Positions 34,945 through 48,029 of a DNA stretch of 64,000 nucleotides are shown piece by piece. Source of the DNA: Tenebrio molitor (lineage: Eukaryota > Arthropoda > Insecta > Coleoptera > Tenebrionidae); contig NC_091051.1 in the NCBI RefSeq assembly GCF_963966145.1, positions 8,432,001 through 8,496,000 on the forward strand, given 5' to 3'. Under the pieces are notes generated by a model. The model was not told the origin of the DNA, made no database searches, and saw only the letters and a program-made list of their open reading frames with translations. Position 1 is the first letter of the stretch. The number at the start of each line of letters is the position of its first letter. Position numbers and translations under genes: made by a program.

Positions 34945-37900
34945 CTGGAACGATAGGAAATAAAGATGAAGTGTGGGGATTTTAAAAACGATTAACATCT
35001 CTCGCTCTTCAATCGCTTGATCATTTGACGGGAAGATAAGATGATATGTAAAAAACTTTGTACACTTAGAATATTTCCAAGTTGACAAACAATAAAGATT
35101 TATTCAGAAATATAACGCTATAACATCATTGGCATCACCGCTAATTACAAACAATTTAATATTTTTACAGCTTTATTGTAATGTACCAAATATGTAATCC
35201 ATTCGGAAAGAAACGGTGAAATAATAGTAGATAATTTTATGCCTGGTTTCAAAATACAAATTTAATTCATCATCTAATGAAAGACAATTTTTAAAACATA
35301 TTTTTTAATCGTGTTAGGAAATTTGTAGAGCGGATTCATTAATCGCATTTAATACGGTATAATCTTAGTTAACTAGTCATAAAATAATGTAGAACACGAA
35401 AGAAATTACAGTATAACTGGAAAAGACCCCATTTACTCAACTGAGCAAAAAGCGTTTATTTCTGCAACGGTCGTAGCTTCAACGATGAGTGGCCCTATGC
35501 AGTACAACATTGTTTGCAAGAATTTAAGCTTCAGTTTCCTCAAGTTGTCGTTGATTATAAACAATTTTAAGTGTGTTCAAATCGTATTGGGAAATTGTTT
35601 CTGCAAACTGGAAATATAATAAGGAAAAAGGTAGCGGAAGGCTACAAAATGTACTCTCGAAATTGCTGATGCAGCTAAGAGAATAAACCAAAAACTTCCC
35701 TTCGTCATTTGTATCTCTCTCCTAGCAGGTGATGCGTCATAAAGGTTATAGTTTTGTGAATGTGTTACTAAATGTTATAAATAGAATAAAAAACAGAATC
35801 AGAAAAAGTCAGGAAGATGTGGTGGACACTTTCAACACTTTTGATAATAAAATACCACAAATTACTTCTTCCAATTCCCATTCTTACAAGATTTAGTGAG
35901 GTTATGTTTAGCTTGACAGATTTTAACAGAAATTCAGGGTTTGTCAATTGGCTAAAATATGTATAATGATATGTCGCCTGTCGCCTTGATTTGCATTTTT
36001 TCCATAGGGCTCTGTTTTATTTCTAAACACCCGTTATGATACAATACTGCGCTTGCAAGTAAAAATTCTCTTATATCCTGTTCTACTGGAAAAATAATTT
36101 ACATCACTTCGTGCAATAGTTTTTATAAAACAAATCAACTTTTTATAATTGCAAATAAGACGTTCGAAGAAGTTATCGCAATAATCGATTGCAATTTATA
36201 AATCATAGTAACGTCTGTTTCAAAAATCAACATGTGACAGTTAAAAGATTTTATCTTAAACCAACACTACTTTATTACTGTTGCCAGAAGCGAATAGCAA
36301 AACCCTGTAGTAGGTCTGGACAGTATAATGATTTGATTTTTTTGTATTATACAAATAACAAATTTGTGTTGTTTGACAATTGCAAATTTTTACTGGAACT
36401 GATAGCTACTGTTCAAGTTTTCATGTAAGAATTCCATCAATATACATCTTTGATCGTCGTAATTATACAAACAACATTCAGGAATTTACATCTCTTGATC
36501 TTGAATATTATACAAGATATAGACACTTATGTCAACATAAATTTTATCCGTTCTCTCACCAGGTTAAAATACCTTTTATACCTATTGGATTACATTAAGT
36601 AAAAAGTAGTCTCTTCTGTTTTTTTTTAAATTTTATTATTATTTCATGTACAATGTGTTACAACTACACGTATATGCAGTTTATGTAACTGACACATTTT
36701 TTTTTAAATTTCTTTGGTTTCCTCTTCTCTAGGTAGATTTAATTTTGAAATCCTTTCAGATTTTGAAGAAAACCACCAGCATGCGTCCAAAATCGTCCAC
36801 ATTTCAATTTGGTATAGTCTAAAATGTGCAAGTAATGATAAAAACATTAATCTCAATTAGGTTATCTGAATTGGTTGAGAGGCTTCTGTCTGATTGTTTG
36901 TAGTATCCAATGTCTGGCTTCTCAACACGGCAATTAATTTCAGAGTAAACCGTAAACAAACGCGTGGGAGTTGGTGTTTAAGTTAATTAGTACTTGAAGG
37001 GTGAAAACGAGCATGCATCATCATCAGCGAGAGACGCAAGGGGTGAAACATGACACGATGACAGCAGGCTAGATTCAGAGATAATATATAAAGAGATCAG
37101 TGATCGGTTAAAAGCGGCAACTACAAGTTTATTTACGACAAAAAAAAAAAGGAAACATCACCGCTTAATGTAGCCGCGTATTTTTATACGCTAAATCATA
37201 ATCGAACGGTGTTAACCAGGAGATGTGCTTTGGTAGAGCTTTTCTGGCTGCGCTCCGGCTCGTCCTTGTCCGGAGTCCTTGGAGGCTGAGGCCGTCCACG
37301 GAAAGCGAGATGAAGTTGTTGTAGGCACCGGCCGTGTATACAGACAGCAATGGGTGAGAACCGGAGCCAGGTCGGCCGATAAATTACAATTATCTGCTTA
37401 TAGTGAATGGGCACTCAAAGAGAGAGACAGCCGCCCAGCTAAACAACGACTTTATTAGTGACACAAAGAGCTTGCCGATAGCGGCGAACCAAACGCTTCC
37501 AAAATAAGGAATCGCGGGATACATCAACACCTTTTAATGTCTTTGATGGAGGGCGAGATGCCCTTAATCTCTCTCTGCGCCTCCGATTTCAAGCTCATTT
37601 ATAACAGGTAAGGCGATTAGAGCTGCTAAATTTACACACACATTTTTAAATCCAGAAATTATAAACGATTATTTAAAATACCGATCACCTCTAGCTCTAA
37701 ATTAAATTTCGATTTAGAAAACAATAATCCTAGCTGTGAAAACTTGATTAGTCCATTAGACTTTACCTATTCAACTGAACTGACATCTTCAACGATTCCA
37801 TGAACTGACGTCTTGATAGAACCGTCTAAAATAGGTGAACGTACGTCTTATGATTACAGATATAACAACCGTATTAGTTTACAAATCCAGAATATAATCT

Positions 37901-38702
37901 TCTTAACACTTACGATGTAATGCTGTAAATATTGAGAGCCATTGTGCATAATTTTGATTTGAACTGAATCATTACCAGACCCCATTTCAGTTCATGTTTT
38001 ACTTACAATCATTGCAAATGACTTCTTCTTTTAAATATATTTGCTTTGGATCAACAAATTTAAACAATTTACCATCTTTAATGTCACTACAGTAGTGAAT
38101 GGTATAAAAATATTCTACATCATACCACAAATGCGTTACTGAGAAAACTCTCCGCGCTGTTTTTCAATACAGAACCAGTTTACAAAATCATTGGATAAAA
38201 AAAAACTCTAGTGTACCTACCTAATTTTAGTCGAAAAAAAGTACAAACAAATGGGGCAACACTTGTCACTTACAGAGACGTCGACTTCGTCTCGGTCCAC
38301 CAAAAGACACTTCTACTGTTAATGATATGCACCTTCAAATGAAATCCTGGGCTGGGAAAGCGTTGGAAATCGCCAATTGTTGTGCTTTTTTAAAGCGTAG
38401 ATTAATTGGAGCATGTTGACAGCTAACCTAAAATTTAGAGCCAAAAACATTTTTTGTTCTTTCTTTGCAATGTTTTACATTAAAAATAGAATAACTTATT
38501 AACGATTATTCTCGAAGTAAATATCTAAGGGCACCCTTTGCTGAAAACAAACATGTTCAATTATGTCTCGATTAAACATAAGCAAATGTCATTCGTGTCA
38601 AACGGCGGGAAATTCAAACTTTACACTGTTCTAAACGGTTTACTTATTCCAGCGCCTACTCAGCCCAGGATTTCATATAATCGCGCGATATACCTAATCT
38701 AT
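34945..38702. other. Gene desert with one unique G+C-richer block
   Basis: AT-rich except about 36,940-37,620, a unique block with G+C-rich stretches (for example GCTGCGCTCCGGCTCGTCC). Frames of 61-79 codons have no domains and overlap on both strands. I read the richer block as a candidate enhancer of slp, by position only. Confidence 0.35.
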
Positions 38703-39061
38703 AGTCCCTCCAAAAATCAAAAAACCACCAACGTCGCATTTTCCTCTATAATTACTATCGGCAACGCTGTGTAGTGTAAAATTTGGTGAGAATTGTAATT
38801 TTGAGGTTAAGTATTTATTAAGTGTCTTGTTTTTCTGGGCATGTTTAAGCAAAAATAATAAAAATTAATAAATAAGTGAATCGTACTGAGTAATATCTAG
38901 TAAAACAATTTGAACGAAATTCCAAGCATTTGAATTTTATTTTGAATCAAATGTCATAATTTATAGTTACAAACATTTCAAGAAAAAATAACTACCTAGG
39001 GTTTTTTAAATTTTACCAACCTAAAGCAATAGGTGGTGGTTTTTTGATTTTTGAATGGACT
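38703..39061. mobile_element. 359-bp MITE
   Basis: The left end AGTCCCTCCAAAAATCAAAA and right end TTTTGATTTTTGAATGGACT are inverted repeats of about 28 bases with roughly three mismatches, extended inward by AACCACCA / TGGTGGTT. No coding capacity. Its ends resemble those of the small hairpin at 31093-31220. Confidence 0.82.
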
Positions 39062-39209
39062 TTACTTATACTATTATTTAACTTGAATTTTGCCTTAGGT
39101 ACAGTTAAACCTTCATCATTATCATTTGTCACTAATATTTTAAGCTAAAGAGGAAATATTTGAGGAAATAGTACCTATAAGAAAAGAAAAATATGATTTA
39201 CTGATATAC

Positions 39210-39459
39210 TACCGTGTGAGCAACAAGTACTGATTGAGTTGGTAATAAATTCTGGTGATTTTTGGTGACTTTTATGTCATGTTCCAACGAGAAAACCATT
39301 TTATTAATAAAAGATTACAAAAACCAAGACGTTTGAAATGTATACCAGGTGTCAATATTGTCAATAAAACAAACCGAAATAGGTACAATTCACAGTCTTG
39401 AAAATTTTATGTAAAATTTTTTTTTGCCAACTGTAACAGTTATTGTTGCTCACCCTGTA
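39210..39459. mobile_element. MITE family D, copy 1
   Basis: The left end TACCGTGTGAGCAACAAGTA pairs with the right end TATTGTTGCTCACCCTGTA. Interior stretches (AAAAGATTACAAAAACCAAG, AATAGGTACAATTCACAGT) recur in direct orientation at about 48,917-49,235. An isolated right-end-like TTTTGCTCACCCTGTATTAA is also at about 41,178. Confidence 0.75.
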
Positions 39460-39824
39460 TTACGATCATAAAATTTTGGACATCAAACTTCTGTCACATT
39501 AAAAAAATTACTCTAAATCATGATTTATTGAAACTGTCACATGAAAGATGAAATTGTTATCAATTTGACACCGGTTTAAAATATAATTTTTTTAATGTGC
39601 GAGTACATTTGGGTATTTGTTTTATATTTTTTATTAATTAAAACCTCGTTCTATTCCATTTGTCTGATTTTTACAACTTTTTGAATATTTTCTCGGTAAA
39701 TCTGACATTCACATTTTCAAAATTGACACAATCAAAATTGAGGTTATTAATACATAAGGGTCGTTTTAAAATGTATGACAGCACGATGACATTAGTGTCC
39801 AAAATTTTTTGATGGCAATAGTAC

Positions 39825-40041
39825 GTAAACTCGGTACAGGTTGCAAAGACACACTTGTCATTTGCAACAGCACTTTTATGGCATTAGTCATTTGAAATTA
39901 CTTTAAAACTGTACTTATTTGGAAAATATTCAACCCAAACTATGATTTTCTGGTCCCTTTGTGCCTTTATTTGGTTCAGAAATATGAAAAAAATGCTGTT
40001 GCAAATGATAAGTGTGTCTTTGCAACCTGTACCGAGTTTAC
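39825..40041. mobile_element. 217-bp MITE with about 46-bp inverted repeats
   Basis: GTAAACTCGGTACAGGTTGC at 39825 is mirrored exactly at the other end, GCAACCTGTACCGAGTTTAC at 40022-40041. Pairing continues inward over AAAGACACACTT and TTTGCAACAGCA with one or two mismatches. A recent insertion, judging by the near-perfect arms. Non-coding. Confidence 0.9.
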
Positions 40042-41422
40042 AGAATTACTAACCAAGAATAATTGTAATTATCTGTAAGGACACGTAACGTTCGCAGCCT
40101 GTACAAGAAACTGTACAGATACAAGCGTGGCAGGTTAAAATCGATCTTTTAGCTGGTCATGATTTTTGACTTGGATAAAGCGAAGGGGTTGGCCAAAGTT
40201 GGTCTCATTATGTAGGAGTTTTTTGTTTACAGACACAAGAATAAGAAAATTTAAGGTTTCGGTGTGTCTCCCATTAATTGGACAGAATCGCCGCTTGGTC
40301 TGCGGTGTCGAATGAATTTATAATGCGTCAAGGGCCCCATTGTTTAGAGTGGATTATGTAAAAAGTTCCGTGTTTGTGTGCTTTATGCTGTGAGAGCCGG
40401 CAGATGCCAAGCGGATAGTTGCCGTCGACCACTATATAAATATTTCAGCAGCTGATTACTGGCCTCTGACCGCAACAACTCGGTAACAAGTACTACAACA
40501 CGATCGTCCTCTGAATTAAACATCCTTCGCTAAATTATTAACAGCCCATCTCATCGTACAGTTTATTTGCACTGCAATTAGAATAATAACATGTGTAACG
40601 CGGAGTACGAATCAAAAATGGCTTTGTTAAGGATACGAACAGGATCGGCGAAGGAATTCCGACGGCGCGGTCGGAGGACGATTGTATCGTGTTTGGTGCA
40701 TATTAATATGGTGTTAACATGTCTCTACATCGCACCCGCCCGCTGAGAACCAACAGACCCCTGCTGCATACCGACGACCACCAAACTGTTCAAACAGACC
40801 CCGCTCCGCGCTCCCCAACCAAATTAAGCGATACACCATGAACGTGTACAGTTTTAACTCTCACAACTTGACCCCATGTCAACATTTTCACGTTCATTCT
40901 AAAAAGAAGCTTTAGTTGGTCCCGTGACGAGAAAAGAAGGAATTCGAGAATTCTACATTTTATAGGTTAGAGCAGATCATGTGACTTCTGCACGATACAA
41001 ATGGCGAGCAAATGAGACGCGATAAAAGGCGAAGTCGTAATTTGTATTGATTTTGAAAATTAGCTTGATAAATAATTACCAGGTATCATTTATTATACTG
41101 TCGTTAAGTACCACGATGGAACTTCAACATAGTCCCGGTCAAAAGAGTAGTTGCTTGTAAAGCTTTTAAGAACTATTTTGCTCACCCTGTATTAACTAGC
41201 AATATCTTCTGTCATTTTTGACAACGTTGACGCCTTATTGTAAATATGAAATCTACATATCCTATATACCGGGTAATTCATAAACCATATCTTTTGGGTT
41301 CCCCATTTGATACAGTAAAAAAGGGAATCTTTGTTCTACTGTTACTGCATTCTATCATGTTTTTGAGTTTCCACAAAAACCTTTAATTTTGTTTGTGTCA
41401 TATAATTTTGTTAACTAATGTA
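40042..41422. other. Unique block, candidate enhancer or promoter
   Basis: About 40,100-40,990 is unique and clearly less AT-rich than the flanks. It contains CTATATAAATATTTCAG near 40,432, a TATA-like sequence, but no open frame follows, so a protein-coding promoter is unlikely. The rest, to 41,422, is AT-rich with scraps of repeat ends. Confidence 0.35.
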
Positions 41423-41615
41423 TCGGGTGTTCGTTAAAATTTCCCCTCAAAGTTGACGTTGAAGAGTCGATTGTGAACGCACCACTCGCCAGTCTGCAAA
41501 TTAAAAACACATACAACGCAAAAAGTGAGGTTAGTTTTAAACTGCTATATTAGAATTGTATTCCGTGGTGCGTTTACAATCGACTCTTCAACTTTGACGG
41601 GAAATTTTAGTGAAG
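41423..41615 (+). repeat. MITE family A copy with target duplication
   Basis: 193 bases starting TCGGGTGTTCGTTAAAATTT, arms around GAGTCGATTGTGAACGCACC. It is flanked on both sides by TAACTAATGTA (41412-41422 and 41616-41626), so the target duplication is 9-11 bases. That size fits Mutator-like elements better than hAT or mariner. Assignment is inference. Confidence 0.83.
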
Positions 41616-41626
41616 TAACTAATGTA

Positions 41627-43344
41627 CTAAATTTTGATATTAACTGTTTCAGAAACATCGACAAGTTGCAAATAAAAACAATTATTACGAGATTTCTCTA
41701 TGTATGAAAGTTTTGGTGCTGTAAATTCTGTTACGAGTTTTGTATAAATTATGATTTTTTATTAAAAATAATAAATGTACAAAATAGGTTGAATAAACAA
41801 GAAAAAATACTCTAGAATCATGATGACAAAGTGTAAAGAACCTAGTCTTTAAAAAAAATGTTTTAAAATAGGTACATAAAATTCGAAACTTTGTCTCATT
41901 TTGAAGATTCAAGATTTCAAATATTCTACGGGTTTGTTTTAATTCTTTACTACCATAACAAATTTACTGGATTGTTTTAACAACTGCGAGACCTTAACAT
42001 GTTTATTCATATTTATTTATTGCATTCAGATGTTATCTTAATTCAGAAAAACATCAGTTACGAAGTATGCTCTGTTAGTTTCACAATGTCATAATGAAAA
42101 ACGGAAATTTCTAATTGTCTGGGGACTGATTATATTTTATCAAGTTAAATGTGTAGGTGGTCGTCACGTGACATCAATAACCCTTCATACGAGAAGCATA
42201 ATAGAATTAAAACTCTTCCACCGTCTTTAAAAGTAATACATATGTATTTATGTACTAAGTAATTATAAAAATATCATTATTACTAGTTTTGTTGTCATTG
42301 TTATTATTATTGTTAATATTGAACGTTATTACTATTATTAGATATTAGAAACTTCAGAAAATGTATTTACTGCTGTAGAAAAATAATCGTGTTTTATTCG
42401 TGTTTTTGTAGAATACGTATGTTGTTTTTACGACAACAGTGTGATTAGGTTATTTAAGATGCAGAATTTTCCCTGTGGTTTCCAAACGCTGTGTTTGGAG
42501 GAGCACCGGTTGAGGACCGCAGGCGATCAAGATTGAAGTGTCAATTCCACGCAGCGTTTCATACAAATGTTCGAAATAAAAGCAAATATCACTGAATGCT
42601 AACTTCGATCTTCGAACGATGAACACTCAATTAATGTTATTGCGATTTTAAATAATAAATTCAATGAAAATCGCAAGAAAAATAATTGGAAACGATCGGA
42701 GGCTTGTTATTTAAAAGAATTATGGAGCACGTGATTGTTCCAAGTTGTAATATTTCTTGTGGAAAGTGCAAGAAAAAAAATACAAGTGCAATAGCGCTTT
42801 CTATAAAGACGTCTTTGCGGCATCGATGGATTTATTGTCGAATGTCGATGTATCGGATGAACTTTATCGACGTGTATATCAAATTCTATTAATTGTAGTG
42901 AGAGTCGGGTTGGCCTTTATCTGATCCGTTTTATTCTGTATCAATGCCCGAGCTATTAGGCTTGTATTGTGCTCATACTTTAGATGTTATTTAAGCCGTA
43001 AAGAAGTGCCGCCGCCGCAGCGAAAGGATATCGCATTCGAACCGTTACCAAATTTTATTTCAGAATAAGAGACGGGCTTATTGTTGTCATAATTTTATAA
43101 CAGATTGTGCCCGATTGCAAAAATAGAAGCAAAAATCTGAGACCTGTAGATTATGATCCAACTCCATTTCCTATGTTAAAATTTATTTTTGTTTGTTAAT
43201 ATGCAAATATGTGTAAGTGACTGCTTATTCGTTAAAATAAAAAAAGTTTTAACGATCTAAACGTTTAGTTTTGATTTCAAATTTAACCTCAGAGTTGAAT
43301 GATCGGACTGACTTTTGAAAAATACGTATCTACATACAAAAAAA
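41627..43344. other. AT-rich gene desert
   Basis: No pairable repeat or convincing gene. A 68-codon frame at 42,686-42,892 contains a CNISCGKCKKKN stretch that looks mildly zinc-binding, but two cysteines in one short unspliced frame are not evidence for a gene. Confidence 0.3.
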
Positions 43345-43820
43345 TATACAGGCTGTTTGAAAATTGCTAGTACAAAAAGAAACTAGTAATTGGTGATGGT
43401 GAGTTGAAGTCATCGGCAAAAAAAAATTCTAATAAAAATCCTCTAGTTTTCGAGATAAAAATTACTAAAAATTGGGTTAAAATTGGTAGTGCGCCACTGA
43501 GTTAAGGTATTTTAAAAAGACACTTCACATTGTTTAGCAATAATGAAATAAAAAATTTGATGTTCTTAAACTGTCAATCTGTGGTTGCCAAGATCTTGCA
43601 AAAAAATATTAATTTTTCATATTGTTGTATAGTCCTTCATTATCACGCTTGGTTACCAAGGTTTAAAAAATATTGCCCCGCCTGAGGCGTAGAATATGCA
43701 GGGATAGGATTACTTTATCCCTTTTGTTTTAAAAAATTAAAAATTGGTTTCTTGGATTTCTTAGGCCTTCCATATGCCACAGTTTTTTTTTGTACTAGCA
43801 ATTTTCAAACATCCTGTATA
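43345..43820. mobile_element. 476-bp MITE, TA-flanked
   Basis: The left end TATACAGGCTGTTTGAAAAT and right end ATTTTCAAACATCCTGTATA are inverted repeats of about 34 bases, extended by TGCTAGTACAAAAA and its mirror. Terminal TA dinucleotides suggest a mariner-related superfamily. Non-coding. Confidence 0.87.
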
Positions 43821-43869
43821 TTGATTTGGTGATGTTAAAACATGTAGAAATAACACTTCATTTTTCCCT

Positions 43870-43950
43870 CTTAATTTTTTATTGCCGCTCTGATGATGAC
43901 AGCTTTGCTGCCGAAACGCGCGTCAGCTTTAGAATAAAGTGTGTTTGGCG
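43870..43950 (+). repeat. Possible 3' end of a Penelope-like element
   Basis: GATGATGACAGCTTTGCTGC followed by CGAAACGCG and AATAAA resembles the short GATGATG...CCGAAACG tail that many Penelope-like retroelements keep at the 3' end. Only the tail is visible, no reverse transcriptase frame. Low certainty. Confidence 0.3.
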
Positions 43951-44271
43951 TTGGGGAAACAATTCAGTATTATTGTAGTGAACAGCATGTGGCTCATCAA
44001 ATTTAATTACCATGAGACTTTTAAAAACGTAAAAATGTGGCATAAAATTCTTAATATTTATTTTATAAAGGCTTTACGAGCTTTTTTCTTTGCACATTCT
44101 TGTACAGTGTTAGGGGTTTTGGATTTTTTTAAAGAAAATAAACTCCTTCCCCGCTAACGCAACATAAAGTGTTAAAAAGTCTATAAAAAAATATTTTAAA
44201 AAATTAATCAAATTAGATTCTAAAAGAATTTCGCAGATATTTCTTCTTCTTATAAATACTATCAACAATAA

Positions 44272-44409
44272 TACGTGTTCAATTGAAAAGTTCATCAAAT
44301 TGGCTTTGATCTTTGTCGATATCTTTGTCTAACCAACTTAATCTACGATGTTGTTGACTTTTAAAAAATAAACTCAAAGCCAACTTGATGAACATTTCAA
44401 TTGAACACT
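44272..44409. mobile_element. 138-bp fold-back element
   Basis: GTGTTCAATTGAAAAGTTCA on the left and TGAACATTTCAATTGAACAC on the right; arms of about 37 bases, with TTGGCTTTGA/TCAAAGCCAA at their inner side and a 64-base loop. Non-coding hairpin. Confidence 0.82.
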
Positions 44410-44990
44410 TGTTAGTTCAATGCAAAATCTAAACTACAACCCACAAGATTTTCCTTTTCAGAAGGGCTCTGGCATTCCTATGCAGCTCATAATTCTATGC
44501 AATTTATAATTTGAAGGATTGTCCAAACCGGATACTTGGTAGGGTGTGTATAACACAATAAATCACATCGTACCTGTTCGAGAATAGAAATTCCTTGCAA
44601 ATTCATATTTCCATTGCAAACTTGAATCGGTATCGCTCAATTTAATCGACTATCATATTTCTTTATATGTATCTATATTTTAACTCAAAAACTTGTTCTT
44701 GTGTCAGATTAAATTAATATAGAATGGTTAAAACGTTGAAAGAGCAGCAATAAGTATGGCAAGTGTGCTCAAAATCTTACAACCTTATTTCCGAAAGAAA
44801 AAGAATTTGGAAAATTCTGATAGCAAATTTTTAAAACTAAATTTAAATATGTATTCTTCAAATTTTGAGACTAAAATGTCTGATATTCTATCAATTATGG
44901 TTTACTTAAAAATCGAATAAGTAGGTATGTATCTTGAAAAAAAAAATTCAATTTAACCAACATAATTATGCAATAAATCTTTATACTGTA

Positions 44991-45335
44991 AATAAATGTC
45001 GGGTCAAGCCAACTTTGGAAAAAATATTATTGTGCCGCCTTTTTGAAACAGACACCCAATTTTCATTTATGATTAACTGTCACTTCTGACATTAATGGCG
45101 TTTTATTCGTGCTTTTTAGTCCAGTCTTCGTTCCTTATATTCGTTTCATCACAGTTAATAGACACCAAAAATATGTATTTTTCAGCAAATACTTACATCC
45201 GGTTTTAGAGCTAAACAAAATTTGAGAGGATAGGATTTAGCCAACAACCTAACCTGAAAATGTGACATTCATAATTCGCCGAATTTAATCTACATAAATC
45301 GGCACATTCAAAATTTGGCAACATTTTGTATAAAA
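44991..45335 (-). mobile_element. MITE family C, copy 2 (inverted)
   Basis: Diverged reverse-oriented copy of 22713-23091: both contain GGGTCAAGCC or its mirror, AATGGCGTTTTATTCG, GTTTCATCACAGTTAA and CCGGTTTTAGAGCTAAA-like stretches in the same relative order. Size about 345 bases. Non-coding. Confidence 0.75.
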
Positions 45336-45488
45336 GTTCGAAAACACAAACAATTTTTAATTCAAACACCGTAATTTAATGATAAAATTACAGTTTTATG
45401 AGCTTCATGACAATTATTGTTCTTATAAAACACACTTTCTTGAGTCTTTTTTAAAAGCGCCCTCTTATAAAGGATACGGTGATTGGGT

Positions 45489-45692
45489 GATTGTGGATAA
45501 GTATGGCAACTATGTACGAAAATGTATGTGGCAACTGTATGGGTGGGACAGAGTTGACATTTGTATGACATTTCATATCCGTGCATTTGATTTTTTTAAT
45601 AACATTGCACTGTCAAAGAAATGTCAACTCTATCCTACCCACACAGTTGCCACATAAATTTTCGTACATAGTTGCCATACTTATCCACAATC
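45489..45692. mobile_element. 205-bp MITE with about 80-bp inverted repeats
   Basis: GATTGTGGATAAGTATGGCA at 45489 and TGCCATACTTATCCACAATC ending at 45692 are exact mirrors. Pairing continues over ACTATGTACGAAAAT, GTGGCAACTGT and GAGTTGACATTT with few mismatches, so the transcript or single strand would fold into one long hairpin. Open frames here are arm sequence. Confidence 0.9.
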
Positions 45693-48029
45693 ATTTTGAA
45701 TCATGATTTCTGCGAGTAAAAAATATTCATTCAAGTTTTAGAAAATAATCTAACAACAATTTTCTGCTATTTTGAAAAAATAATAATTTCACTTAATGAC
45801 TGATACTAAATAGGTACCTACATACCTACCTATATGATACACCTACAAACAAATTAGCAATTTGTATTTAGTATTTAGATGTAAATGGTACTGAAGTATG
45901 TAGTAAATAAATTATAATCATTAAATTAATGTTGCGAATTTACCATTAGAAATAAATGGCGAAAGTAGAAACTCATTTAAGCATTTTTTAAATGACAAAT
46001 TGTAAATGAAATAAAACAAGAAAGTTTAGTGATCAATCGTTGTCAACTTAGTGTTTCCTCAATGTTTACATTTTCCAATTATCGACCCTATCGAAGCATT
46101 GAACTAAATCACTTGACAGTTCACTTCTGCGTAATTACTGTGTTAGAGATTCCTTCAAAACGGTGGCACCGACTTGACTTAATAATTACACATCGCACCT
46201 TAGAAATAAAAGACAAGACTCAAGCCAATAACGAGATGTGAAGTCATTCACACCATCACGAAAGTTCCAGTCTTTTATGCATGCAGAAATTGAAGTGTCC
46301 CGTGAAAGCCCAAAGAAAAAAATCCACCATTCATTTCCAAGCGTTAAGTGTGTCGCTTGCGTTTTCCGTCCCAGTGCCCACCTATGGTATTCCCTCATCA
46401 AAGTGACACTCCAAGTTCAACCATTTGGAATACAAATTTCAATCAAAGCTGAATGGGTGACCGTTTAAAATTTAATCCGATTAGGTAAGTAGGTACTTTC
46501 TGCGATGCGAAATAAATATCGAATTGGGAGGATGGTTGGAGAGAGATTTCGACGCTCATCACGACGATAGGGAAAATTTTTGGCGATAATGGAAGATGGT
46601 TCTGGCTCATACACAAACACAAACTATGATCTTGCTTTGTTGTCGATTTTCCGAGTACAATGGTCGGTTTCGGTGTAAATTACAGGTCTGTGGTAACATG
46701 TCGACAGCTGAAAGCCGTCATCGACCGGAAGGGGATTCATGTTCACGGTTTGCATTATATTAATCGTATTTATATGTCGAGAAGACGTCAAGGCGGCCAT
46801 GATTGTACCGCACCTCACACCCGCCATTACTTTTCCATTCTTTGCTCCTTTAATTAGAGTAAAAGCCATACAGAATTAGAGTACAAAGACTACACCGTGA
46901 CAGGTGGATGTTTGTTGCTTTTTTTTACCTTGGTTGACTCTCTTCATTCGATCACCTTCGCACAAAAGCAAAATTAATCGAATTTATTCAATTGTCAAGA
47001 CATGATGGACACCACGCTATTTTTCTTACAATTCCACAGCACAAAGACCCTATCGATCTACAACTAATGTGAAAGACATATTTGCACATTAGACCATGCC
47101 AGTTCATTCAATATTTATGAAGTACTACACACGTGCATTAATACCAGAGGTACTTAAATTGCCATAATGAGGTCTGTTTATGAGTCTCTTAATTTCCTTT
47201 TGATGTTAAAACTACGTTCCTTAATGTGATAACATCAGATACTCATGTTGATAAAATAATATGCTATTTCCACATCTATTCATTTCATTTTTCACTAGAA
47301 CGTATTTATCGACCTGTAAAGATATGGAGTAGTTTTGTTCCGGTTTTAATTATTTGTTTATTAAATCGAGCAGAGGTATTTTAACAATGTTCAAGATTAT
47401 CCCCACAAGCTGTTGGTGTTGTGAAATGACTGGGCGTAAACTGCGAGGAGCACGCCCAATCTAGTGCCAATACCGCTTCTACTGGTTGTTGCCTTGTTAA
47501 TTACATGTTAGTAAATTACATAACAGAGAAACTACTGAATCTTAATGACTACATGATGTTAAGTGACTACTTAATTTAATCGAATCAGAATAATTCAAAC
47601 GGAAAAATACAGATTTATTCGTTTCAGTAATATTCAAATCCAATTTACGAGCCGAGATGTCTGTTACAAGAACGCTTTCTTCCTATCGGCAGGAATATGT
47701 GAAGTAATATAGCATTAAAATATGATAAAAAATTATAGATTTAATTTTGATGATTGAGTTAGAGATTCAAACCAGTTCTAGCTAGTGACTGTCTTTATAC
47801 CAAGTCCCTATAAATGTTTATGATTTTTTTTTGTTAGATTGGCAACATATTTTAGGTTTAATGTTAGAACATCTAATTTTGGAATTAATATACATCTGAA
47901 TTTGGTTTTAAATATTTGTCAATTAATTGTCTACTTGACACTACATATCAAATTATTTTTATAAATGTCATTGAATTATTTCTTTATAAAGTGACATACC
48001 GTCAAATAATTCTAACCTATTTCTAAAAG
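45693..48029. other. Gene desert with a unique G+C-richer block
   Basis: About 46,040-46,880 is unique and less AT-rich, with overlapping frames of 65-81 codons on both strands and no domains; candidate regulatory DNA. A short stretch at 47,918-48,015 (TTTGTCAATTAATTGTCTAC) recurs in direct orientation at about 62,842-62,930, another dispersed repeat. Confidence 0.35.

Noticed and set aside
40425..40450. TATATAAATA as a core promoter
   Set aside because: No open frame or first exon follows on the plus strand; TATA-like sequences are expected by chance in AT-rich DNA.
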